Assembly (NCBI GenBank): GCA_023230425.1
Contig: JALNXI010000097.1
Location: 1 to 6,926, forward strand
Length of the DNA stretch: 6,926 nt
DNA from: Methanoculleus sp.
GTDB lineage: Archaea; Halobacteriota; Methanomicrobia; Methanomicrobiales; Methanoculleaceae
Reading direction: 5' to 3'
The notes beneath the pieces are model-generated. The model ran no database searches. It saw only the letters and a list, made by a program, of their open reading frames with translations, and was not told the origin of the DNA. The translations under genes and the position numbers were made by a program. Shown here in pieces: positions 1 through 5,172 of this stretch; position 1 is the stretch's first letter; the number at the start of each line of letters is the position of its first letter.

Positions 1-611
1 GCCGATCGTCCGGCAAGGACCGCACTGACGCCGATCCCGAGGGCCAGGATGACCGGGACTGTCAGTGGCCCGGTTGTCACGCCGCCCGCATCAAACGCGA
101 TGGCAAGGAAGTCCGGCGGTGTAAAAAGCGCAAGGAGGAGAATGCTACCATATCCAGCGGCGAAGAGGTAGGCAATAGGGACCCCGAAGATGATCCGGAG
201 GACCGCCACGGCGACGAAGAACCCGACGCCGACAGCGATAACGATGATCAGGGGCTCCTCCGGGATGCCGCCCCGGGAGACGGTATCGACCATGCCTGCG
301 AGGACACGGACGTCGGGCTCCGCGATGGTGGCAAGGAACCCGAAGAGAAACGCTCCAAAAACGACCAGAGCTAGCGAACCCCGAGCAGGAAGTTCAGCTC
401 CGATCGCCTCGCCGATAGGGAGAAGGCCCGCCTTCACGCCGGAGAGAAAGAGCGCGATCCCGAGAACGACCATACCGCTCCCGAGCAGGAAGTGGAGGAG
501 AGCGGGCGGCGGCGCCCCCAGCACCCCGACCTCGATGACGACTATGACGAGGATGATAGGGAGGACTGCACGGAAAACCTCGGAGACCGCCTCCCTGATA
601 CCCTGCATCAT
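1..611 (-). CDS. DUF1538 family multi-pass membrane protein, C-terminal end outside the window
   Basis: The visible 203 residues are very hydrophobic, with about six likely membrane segments near residues 15-32, 39-58, 80-97, 121-140, 143-162 and 183-200. The sequence resembles the DUF1538 family: a conserved KAGLLPIGEAIG stretch (60-71), FLATIAEPD (92-100) and DAGGVTTGP (174-182) between membrane segments. Conserved acidic and glycine-rich turns of this kind suggest a transporter, but the substrate is unknown and I assign none. I chose the first ATG of an ATG-ATG pair (611) because GGAGG at 621-625 lies nine bases upstream. The reading frame is open to the left edge, so the C-terminus is missing; some family members carry two copies of the domain. 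It lies 74 bases downstream of the Hps-RraA gene on the same strand and has its own TATA-like site, so it may be transcribed separately. The family call is from recognition of motifs, not a search. Confidence 0.82.
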   Translation of the reverse strand, partial: MMQGIREAVSEVFRAVLPIILVIVVIEVGVLGAPPPALLHFLLGSGMVVLGIALFLSGVKAGLLPIGEAIGAELPARGSLALVVFGAFLFGFLATIAEPDVRVLAGMVDTVSRGGIPEEPLIIVIAVGVGFFVAVAVLRIIFGVPIAYLFAAGYGSILLLALFTPPDFLAIAFDAGGVTTGPLTVPVILALGIGVSAVLAGRS

Positions 612-623
612 GCTGCCGCTCCT

Positions 624-640
624 CCCCCGGGTACCGGGGG
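624..640 (-). promoter_or_regulatory. Leader hairpin touching the DUF1538 ribosome binding site
   Basis: The 17 bases form a perfect 7-base-pair stem (CCCCCGG with CCGGGGG) around a 3-base loop. On the minus strand the 3' arm runs directly into the Shine-Dalgarno sequence (GGAGG, complement of 621-625), so two bases of the site are inside the stem. If transcription starts about 26 bases after the TATA-like site at 661-670, the mRNA would begin at about 641, and this hairpin would be its very 5' end. It could stabilise the message or limit ribosome access. It could also be part of the terminator of the upstream gene. The structure is visible; the function is inference. Confidence 0.4.
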
Positions 641-660
641 ATCGGCCACTGTGTCATGCT

Positions 661-670
661 TGCAAATAAA
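661..670 (-). promoter_or_regulatory. TATA-like box ahead of the DUF1538 gene
   Basis: On the minus strand the sequence reads TTTATTTGCA in an otherwise GC-rich gap. It resembles an archaeal TATA box and would place the start of transcription near 641, giving a leader of about 30 bases. The same T-rich run lies just past the stop codon of the Hps-RraA gene and could equally act as its U-rich terminator; archaeal terminators are often only a short T tract. Confidence 0.4.
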
Positions 671-685
671 GGCAGTGTCCGCCGA

Positions 686-1975
686 TCAGTGCCGCTTCTC
701 CCACTTCAGGAGTTCAGCTACCTCCGAGAGTGTCCGTCCACGCCGGATCTCCTCGCGGATCCGCTCCTCGGTCTTCTTCACTTCCATTGCCCGGCGTGCG
801 ACCTCGTAGGCCCGTTCCCGGGGAACCACCACAACCCCGCTCTCGTCGGCGACGATCCAGTCTCCCGGCCTGACCTCCTGCCCGCAACAGAGGATCTCAG
901 TGTTGATCTCCCCAAAACCCTTCGGCTCACCGGCGTTTGGGGCGGTTCCCCGGGCAAAGACCGGGAATCCCATCTCCTTGATGTCGTCGACGTCCCGCGC
1001 CGCCCCGTCGATCACGATACCCGCGATCCCCCTGTTCCTCGCGGAGTGAGTGGCAAGTTCTCCCCAGGGTGCGACGTCCGTCCTCCCATCGTTGCTGATG
1101 ACGAGAACGTCCCCCGGCCCGGCGACGTCGATGGCCTCGACGGGTTTTGCCCAGTCTCCGGCGATGGTCCTGACCGTCACCGCCCGGCCGACCGCTTTTA
1201 CCCTGCCGCAGATGGAGACGATACCGGTCATTGCCCCCTTCCGGTGCATGGCGTCGGTGACGTTCGGCGCAGAGACCGCTTCCAGAAGGCGGCGGATGGC
1301 GGCGTCCGGAGTCTCCTCTTCCCGCGGCCGGATCTCGGGCCGGTCGATAGCGTCCCTGACCCGTTGCGCCGCTCCGGTCACGTCGGCGGCCTTGATGATG
1401 TTCCCGCCGACGATGACGATCGAGGCACCGGCGGCGACCGCCTCAGACGCGGTCTCTGCATCGAGTCCTCCCGCGACGGCGATGGGTGTGCTCACCTCTC
1501 CGGCAAGGCGCCGAAGGAGGTCAAGGGACGACCTCCCTATCATCTGCTGGTCGATGCCTACGTGGGCGTTGATGTAGTCGACGCCGAGCGCCGCAAGTTC
1601 GCGGGACCGGGAGACGGGGTCCTCGACGTTGATGAGGTCGGCCATGATCCGGACGCCGTACTTGCGGCCCGAGCGGACCGCCTCGGCGATGACGGTGTCG
1701 TCGGCGTCGGCGAGGATGCAGACGATCCCCGCACCTGACTTCGCAGCCATCTCCACCTCGACGGCCCCGGTGTCGGCGATCTTCATGTCCGCTACGATCT
1801 CGTGGCCGGGGAAGCGCTCCCGGAGCGTCCGCACGGCCTGCATGCCCTCGCTCTTGATCAGGGGGGTCCCGGCCTCTATCCAGTCCGCGCCACCACGGAC
1901 CGCCTCACCTGCGATCTCTACCGCACGATCGAGCTCGAGGAGATCGAGCGCTACCTGGAGAACCGGCGTTGCCAT
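686..1975 (-). CDS. hps: Bifunctional 3-hexulose-6-phosphate synthase / RraA-like (HMG-aldolase family) fusion
   Basis: The 429-residue protein has two domains. Residues 1-212 form a TIM-barrel of the orotidine-phosphate decarboxylase superfamily with the Hps catalytic motif D63-M-K65-I-A-D68 and a C-terminal phosphate-binding AGG (168-170) and VGG (189-191). This half should interconvert ribulose 5-phosphate plus formaldehyde and hexulose 6-phosphate. Residues 225-425 are an RraA / 4-hydroxy-4-methyl-2-oxoglutarate aldolase-like domain, with GDVLVISNDG (288-297) and the E306-x20-R327-D328 signature, glutamate replacing the usual aspartate of the metal-dependent aldolases. Archaea that lack a pentose phosphate pathway run Hps backwards to make pentoses; the role of the fused domain is not established. 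I start at 1975 because MATPVLQVALDL is the natural N-terminus of the barrel; the frame extends upstream but only into sequence unlike the family. No Shine-Dalgarno site precedes this ATG, and a TATA box is placed for a leaderless message. No hexulose isomerase gene (phi) is in the window. Confidence 0.93.
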   Translation of the reverse strand: MATPVLQVALDLLELDRAVEIAGEAVRGGADWIEAGTPLIKSEGMQAVRTLRERFPGHEIVADMKIADTGAVEVEMAAKSGAGIVCILADADDTVIAEAVRSGRKYGVRIMADLINVEDPVSRSRELAALGVDYINAHVGIDQQMIGRSSLDLLRRLAGEVSTPIAVAGGLDAETASEAVAAGASIVIVGGNIIKAADVTGAAQRVRDAIDRPEIRPREEETPDAAIRRLLEAVSAPNVTDAMHRKGAMTGIVSICGRVKAVGRAVTVRTIAGDWAKPVEAIDVAGPGDVLVISNDGRTDVAPWGELATHSARNRGIAGIVIDGAARDVDDIKEMGFPVFARGTAPNAGEPKGFGEINTEILCCGQEVRPGDWIVADESGVVVVPRERAYEVARRAMEVKKTEERIREEIRRGRTLSEVAELLKWEKRH

Positions 1976-1997
1976 ACTGTACTGTATGGCAGAGATT

Positions 1998-2006
1998 GTA
2001 TTTATC
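1998..2006 (-). promoter_or_regulatory. TATA box positioned for a leaderless hps-rraA message
   Basis: On the minus strand this reads GATAAATAC, centred at about 2002. Archaeal TATA boxes sit about 26 bases before the start of transcription, which points to 1975-1976, the A of the start codon. The lack of any GGAGG or GGTGA before that ATG agrees with leaderless translation. A second AT island at 2024-2043 could instead drive a message with a 30-base leader. A small tandem ACTGT repeat (1976-1985) lies between the box and the start and has no clear meaning. Confidence 0.45.
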
Positions 2007-2023
2007 TGGTGATGGGCCAGGAG

Positions 2024-2043
2024 ATACTTATATGCTATAAAGT
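2024..2043 (+). promoter_or_regulatory. AT-rich promoter core in the hps / F420-oxidoreductase divergent gap
   Basis: This island contains ACTTATATGC (2026-2035) and CTATAAAGT (2035-2043) in the plus direction, and CATATAAGTA on the minus strand. In the plus direction it would start transcription at about 2057-2065 and give the F420-oxidoreductase gene a leader of 75-80 bases. It could also supply a second promoter for the divergent hps gene. Two overlapping TATA-like cores make the exact start uncertain. Confidence 0.45.
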
Positions 2044-2109
2044 GATCGAGGTAGCCGGTGCCCACGCTGTGCCTATGCCATATCCTGAAGAAGGGCTGCA
2101 TACGGACGG

Positions 2110-2133
2110 CCGTGCCGCCGGCACGGATGTGAT
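2110..2133 (+). promoter_or_regulatory. Leader hairpin and ribosome binding site of the F420 oxidoreductase
   Basis: Bases 2110-2126 form a perfect 7-base-pair stem (CCGTGCC with GGCACGG) with a 3-base loop. The last two stem bases begin the Shine-Dalgarno-like GGATGTGAT (2125-2133, one mismatch to GGAGGTGAT), which ends six bases before the ATG at 2140. This ribosome site decides the start codon. The layout, a tight stem ending inside the ribosome site, parallels the one at 621-640. Confidence 0.45.
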
Positions 2134-2139
2134 TGAAGG

Positions 2140-3102
2140 ATGGTCGAAATTGGTTATAAACTGGCGAGCGAAGAGCACGGGCCCCTCGACCTGGTCTGCA
2201 ACGCTCGCCAGGCGGAGGATGCCGGCTTTGCGTTTGCCATGATATCGGATCACTACCACCCCTGGACTGCCCGCCAGGGAGAGAGCCCGTTTGTCTGGGG
2301 GGTCATCGGCGGGATCTCCCAGGTGACGGCGGAACTCCGGCTGGTGACGGGCGTCACCTGCCCGACGATACGGATACACCCCGGCATCATCGCTCAGGCG
2401 GCTGCGACCGCCGCCGTGATGATGCCCGGGCGGTTCATCCTGGGTCTCGGATCGGGGGAGAACCTCAACGAGCACATTTTCGGCGACCGCTGGCCCCCGG
2501 CACCGATACGGATAGAGATGCTTGAGGAGGCGGTCGAGGTGATCAGGACACTCTGGAAGGGGGGCATGCAGGACTACTACGGCTCTTTCTACACCCTGGA
2601 GAACGCCCAGGTCTTTTCGCTCCCGGAGAAACTCCCTCCGATCTACATCGCGTCCGAAGGCCCGATCAGCGCTTCCCTGGCCGCGCGGGCCGGTGACGGC
2701 TTCATCAACCCGGGCACAAACGCAGAAGAGAGCCTCGTCGTCTTCCGGAACTCCGGGGGCGGGGATAAACCGGCATACGTGGAGATATCAGTCTGCTGGG
2801 CGGAGAGCGAGGAGGAAGGGCAGACGACCGCCTACGAGCAGTGGCCCGTCCCCGCGAACAGAGGGGAACTGAACCGGCTCCTCCCCACACCCGTCCACTA
2901 CGAGCAACTGGCGAAGATGGTGACCCCGGAGGATGTGGCGGAGCACGTACCCTCTGGCCCCGACGCTGAGGTGCACATCAAGAAGATTGAGGAGAGGATC
3001 AGCATGGGGTTCGACCACGTCTGCGTCCACCAGATCGGGCACCAGCAGCAGGAGTTCATGGAGTTCTACATGAACGAGGTCCTGCCGCACTTCCAGGAGT
3101 AA
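2140..3102 (+). CDS. F420-dependent LLM-class oxidoreductase (glucose-6-phosphate dehydrogenase-like)
   Basis: This 320-residue protein belongs to the luciferase-like monooxygenase / F420-dependent reductase superfamily, in the group close to mycobacterial Fgd (TIGR03557-like). The barrel begins with MVEIGYKLASEEHGP. The ISDHYHPW stretch (35-42) carries D37, H38 and W42, and GSGENLNEH (104-112) carries E107; these line up with Asp39, His40, Trp44 and Glu109 of M. tuberculosis Fgd1 with a constant offset of two, so the F420-binding and proton-transfer residues are present. VTGVTCPTIRIHPG (69-82) is the usual non-prolyl cis-peptide region. By the same offset the Fgd1 phosphate-binding Lys198 falls in an acidic stretch (AEES, 195-198), so glucose 6-phosphate is probably not the substrate; alcohol or aldehyde oxidation is possible. 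The enzyme is probably cytoplasmic, with no signal peptide or membrane segment. It is transcribed alone, divergent from hps-rraA. Confidence 0.88.
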   Translation: MVEIGYKLASEEHGPLDLVCNARQAEDAGFAFAMISDHYHPWTARQGESPFVWGVIGGISQVTAELRLVTGVTCPTIRIHPGIIAQAAATAAVMMPGRFILGLGSGENLNEHIFGDRWPPAPIRIEMLEEAVEVIRTLWKGGMQDYYGSFYTLENAQVFSLPEKLPPIYIASEGPISASLAARAGDGFINPGTNAEESLVVFRNSGGGDKPAYVEISVCWAESEEEGQTTAYEQWPVPANRGELNRLLPTPVHYEQLAKMVTPEDVAEHVPSGPDAEVHIKKIEERISMGFDHVCVHQIGHQQQEFMEFYMNEVLPHFQE

Positions 3103-3164
3103 CGGTGACGCAGGGAGATTTCAGGCGGACAGAGGGGTGAACCCCGGACACGTAGTGCAACGAT

Positions 3165-3190
3165 TCCAAATTATCGGACTTATTTAGTAC
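3165..3190 (+). promoter_or_regulatory. AT-rich island: possible terminator of the F420 gene or promoter of a structured RNA
   Basis: The stretch includes CCAAATTATC and ACTTATTTAGTACT and is the only AT-rich part of the gap. About 65 bases past the oxidoreductase stop, it could be a transcription end site. Alternatively TTATTTAG (centred at about 3183) is a fair TATA box that would start RNA near 3209, just ahead of the palindromic block. The sequence alone does not decide between these. Confidence 0.3.
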
Positions 3191-3264
3191 TCGTCTCCCC
3201 TCCCGATGGGGCTGGTGCCGGATCCGGATCTTCCCCGGGCTCTTCCCCTGCGGTGGACCGTGGT

Positions 3265-3405
3265 GGCTATCGCCATTGGGGGAGAGGCTGACGGGGAGGG
3301 GGCCTTGCCCCCTCCCCTGTCTCCACTCTCCAGATATGCCGGTAAACCCCACCCCGCCCGGCCTCCTCCCCCGTCCCCAGGGCGGGGGCAGTCATGGCGA
3401 TAGCC
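3265..3405. repeat. GC-rich palindromic element with 12-base terminal inverted arms and two inner hairpins
   Basis: The outer arms GGCTATCGCCAT (3265-3276) and ATGGCGATAGCC (3394-3405) are perfect inverted repeats. Inside lies a very strong hairpin: 3293-3303 pairs perfectly with 3307-3317 over 11 base pairs around a CTT loop. It extends outward with GAC/GTC (3290-3292 with 3319-3321) and GGAGAG/CTCTCC (3281-3286 with 3326-3331). A second hairpin pairs CCCCCG (3368-3373) with CGGGGG (3383-3388). Together they can fold as a three-way junction of about 141 bases in DNA or RNA. There is no transposase and no clear target duplication at the edges. It may be a dispersed intergenic repeat or small non-autonomous element, a structured RNA, or a double terminator for the two convergent genes. 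Confidence 0.6.
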
Positions 3406-3533
3406 GGGAGGAAGCCGTGCCCGGGCGTACCCCGGAGTATGACCTCCTGGAGCAGGTTTGCGAGAGCCGATGGTGCTCTCTGGTTGTACTACATATTGAG
3501 AACCGATGCAGTAGAGGCCGGCCGAAAACAGGG

Positions 3534-3872
3534 TTACGGGTCGGCCGGATCGATCTGGTCGGTCCGCACCCTGCAGATGATCTCGACAGGCAGAACAAAG
3601 ATCCTGCCGTCGCCGGGCTTGCCGGTCCGGCCGTTCTCCCGGACGACCCTGATGATCGTATCGACATCGGCATCCGGGACCACCATCTCGATCTTCACCT
3701 TCGGTATGAGCTCGACCGGCATCACCTTTCCCCTGAACCGGAGAGCAATGCCCTTCTGTGCCCCCCGCCCCATGACCTCGCTCACGGTCATCCCGTAGAT
3801 GCCGTCCGCCTCGAGGGCCGCTCTCACGGAGTCGAACATCTCGGGCCTGACGACTGCAGTAACCATCTTCAT
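3534..3872 (-). CDS. glnK: PII nitrogen regulatory protein GlnK
   Basis: This 112-residue protein aligns without gaps to E. coli GlnB over its visible motifs: VSEVMGRGAQKG (30-41) leading into the T-loop, LIPK (55-58) with K58, the B-loop GRTGKPGDGR (81-90) with R90 in place of lysine, and R101/R103 near the C-terminus. PII trimers bind ATP, ADP and 2-oxoglutarate, and the T-loop plugs the Amt channel. Here the T-loop has Phe at 46 and Met at 51, where E. coli has tyrosines; Tyr51 is the uridylylation site, so this protein cannot be modified that way. I start at 3872, which gives the standard N-terminus MKMVTAVV; a purine-rich GAGGGGTGG lies just upstream. The frame stays open farther upstream, but that part overlaps the end of amt and lies outside the PII fold. 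It starts 10 bases after the amt stop and is surely cotranscribed with it. Confidence 0.96.
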   Translation of the reverse strand: MKMVTAVVRPEMFDSVRAALEADGIYGMTVSEVMGRGAQKGIALRFRGKVMPVELIPKVKIEMVVPDADVDTIIRVVRENGRTGKPGDGRIFVLPVEIICRVRTDQIDPADP

Positions 3873-3882
3873 CCGCCACCCC

Positions 3883-5076
3883 TCACACCCGCACAGATTC
3901 GCCGTGCTGGGCGATGTCCAGTCCGACATACTCTTCCTCCTCAGTGACGCGCAGGCCCATCACCGCATCGACAGCCTTTGCGATGGCGAAGGTCACGCCG
4001 AACGAGTAGGCCACGACCACGACCGCATCCACGACCTGGATGAGGAGCTGCTCCGGGTTCCCATAGAACAGGCCGTTTACGCCCCCAATTGCCGCGACCG
4101 CAAACATCCCTGTTGCAAGGGCGCCGAAGATACCCCCCATGCCGTGGATAGCCCACGCATCGAGACTCTCGTCAAGACCCCTGCGGACCCGGAAGAGCAG
4201 GGCGCCATAGCAGACGAGGCCTGCAACTGCGCCGATGGGGATGGCGGCCATAGGGCCGACGAACCCGGCTGCCGGAGTGATGGCAACCAGGCCCGCGATG
4301 GCTCCGCTGATCATCCCGAGCGAACCCGGCCTGCCGCGAACCCAGGCGGCGCAGAGCCAGGCGAGGGCCCCGGCAGCGGCGGCTACGTTCGTCACGATGA
4401 ATGCGTTTGCCGCAAGGCCGTCCGCGGCAAGAGCACTCCCGGCGTTGAACCCGAACCACCCGAACCAGAGGAGTGCCCCTCCAAGGAGAGCCAGCGGGAT
4501 GTTGTTCGGCTCCATGCCGTGGCCCCCGAACCCAAGACGCTTCCCGATGACAAGCGCGAGCGCCAGCGCCGAGAAGCCGGAACTGATATGGACGACCGTA
4601 CCACCGGCGAAGTCGAGCGCTCCAAGCTGCGCCGCCCATCCGCCGCCCCATGCCCAGTGAGCAAGGGGGTCATAGACCAGCGTTGTCCAGAGCAGGCCGA
4701 AGACGACGAACGAACTGATCTTTATACGCTCTGCAACCCCCGATGTTACAATTGCAAGCGCGAGGCCCGCAAAAACCATCTGGAAGGCCGCAAAGAGCAG
4801 GTCCGGGATACCGTCGCCCTCCATCCCGACACCCTGCAGGAAGGCGTACTCAAGGCTCCCGATCAGCCCGTGGAGATCGGCACCGAAAGCAAGGCTGTAG
4901 CCGCAGAGGACCCACTGGATGCTGACGAGGGCAAACGCGATGAACGAGAGCGCTATCATGGAGATGAGATTCTTCCGCCGCACGAGCCCGCCGTAGAAGA
5001 GCCCTACTCCCGGTGTCATCAGCATGACCAGTGCCGTGCAGACAAGGATAAACGCCGTATCGCCGGAATCAACCAT
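3883..5076 (-). CDS. amt: Ammonium transporter Amt
   Basis: This 397-residue integral membrane protein fits the usual length and eleven-helix layout of the Amt/Mep/Rh family. Hallmarks are GVGLFYGGLVRRKN (23-36), HWAWGGGW (140-147), the signature D155-FAGGTVVH-163 with the first pore histidine, FGWFGFNAGSA (205-215), and DAWAIH311GMGG with the second pore histidine. The cytosolic tail (about 375-397) keeps the EEEEYVGLD and HGE motifs that couple the subunits and receive GlnK. It has no cleavable signal peptide. The start at 5076 follows a strong GGAGG (complement of 5084-5088) by seven bases. It is the first gene of an amt-glnK operon, the typical arrangement in which GlnK blocks the transporter when ammonium is plentiful. 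The promoter carries a perfect NrpR-type operator, so expression is probably induced by nitrogen limitation. The opposite strand has a long open frame that is a GC-rich shadow. Confidence 0.97.
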   Translation of the reverse strand: MVDSGDTAFILVCTALVMLMTPGVGLFYGGLVRRKNLISMIALSFIAFALVSIQWVLCGYSLAFGADLHGLIGSLEYAFLQGVGMEGDGIPDLLFAAFQMVFAGLALAIVTSGVAERIKISSFVVFGLLWTTLVYDPLAHWAWGGGWAAQLGALDFAGGTVVHISSGFSALALALVIGKRLGFGGHGMEPNNIPLALLGGALLWFGWFGFNAGSALAADGLAANAFIVTNVAAAAGALAWLCAAWVRGRPGSLGMISGAIAGLVAITPAAGFVGPMAAIPIGAVAGLVCYGALLFRVRRGLDESLDAWAIHGMGGIFGALATGMFAVAAIGGVNGLFYGNPEQLLIQVVDAVVVVAYSFGVTFAIAKAVDAVMGLRVTEEEEYVGLDIAQHGESVRV

Positions 5077-5124
5077 ATTCCGGCCTCCGAAGCATCCGCA
5101 GGTTGTTGTTACCGTCCATCGGAA

Positions 5125-5138
5125 GGAAGTTGCCTTCC
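5125..5138. promoter_or_regulatory. NrpR-type operator of the amt-glnK operon
   Basis: GGAAGTTGCCTTCC matches the NrpR operator of Methanococcus, GGAA-N6-TTCC, exactly. It lies within a wider inverted repeat, GGAAGG (5121-5126) with CCTTCC (5133-5138). It sits between the amt TATA box and the expected start of transcription (about 5121), a position where a bound repressor would block RNA polymerase. NrpR represses nitrogen-assimilation genes when nitrogen is sufficient and is released by 2-oxoglutarate. The motif and its place are seen; NrpR control in this organism is inferred. Confidence 0.72.
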
Positions 5139-5142
5139 ATCA

Positions 5143-5160
5143 GATATAAATTTTTTTAAG
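5143..5160. promoter_or_regulatory. Shared TATA region between amt (minus) and the DUF2115 gene (plus)
   Basis: On the minus strand TTTATATC follows an A-rich run (CTTAAAAAAA), a good TATA box with a BRE-like upstream element; it predicts an amt transcript starting near 5121 with a leader of about 45 bases. On the plus strand the same core reads GATATAAAT, centred at 5147, and predicts a start at 5173, exactly the DUF2115 start codon. The plus direction lacks a purine-rich BRE, so amt is likely the stronger direction. Confidence 0.6.
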
Positions 5161-5172
5161 CATGGAGACGCC

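Larger units (their letters stand above)
3103..3533. other. 431-base intergenic region without a convincing gene
   Basis: This gap lies between the convergent ends of the F420 oxidoreductase and glnK. It holds a small hairpin with a TGAA loop (3134-3145), an AT-rich island (3165-3190), the palindromic block at 3265-3405, and about 120 further bases in which I see no structure. A 65-codon open frame from an ATG at 3206 runs through the palindromes, but its proline- and glycine-rich translation looks like a by-product of GC-rich repeats. Just past the glnK stop the minus strand has a TTTT run (3525-3528) that may help end the amt-glnK transcript. Confidence 0.7.

Noticed and set aside
394..657. 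An 87-codon minus-strand frame at the start of the DUF1538 gene
   Set aside because: It is arginine- and proline-rich and out of frame with the membrane protein, which has the better start, ribosome site and family motifs.
656..1738. A 360-codon open frame on the plus strand opposite hps-rraA
   Set aside because: It is dominated by D, R, P and G and matches no fold, while the opposite strand encodes a complete enzyme.
1976..2101. A 42-residue N-terminal extension of Hps-RraA from an ATG at 2101
   Set aside because: The extension would cover the promoter boxes and is unlike Hps N-termini; MATPVLQVALDL at 1975 is the normal start of the barrel.
3206..3403. A 65-codon open frame with a TATA-like box upstream
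   Set aside because: It runs through the palindromic element and its translation is a proline/glycine-rich product of GC-rich repeats. The box may belong to an RNA instead.
3265..3405. CRISPR array or insertion sequence
   Set aside because: There are no regularly spaced direct repeats, no transposase and no clear target-site duplication, only nested inverted repeats.
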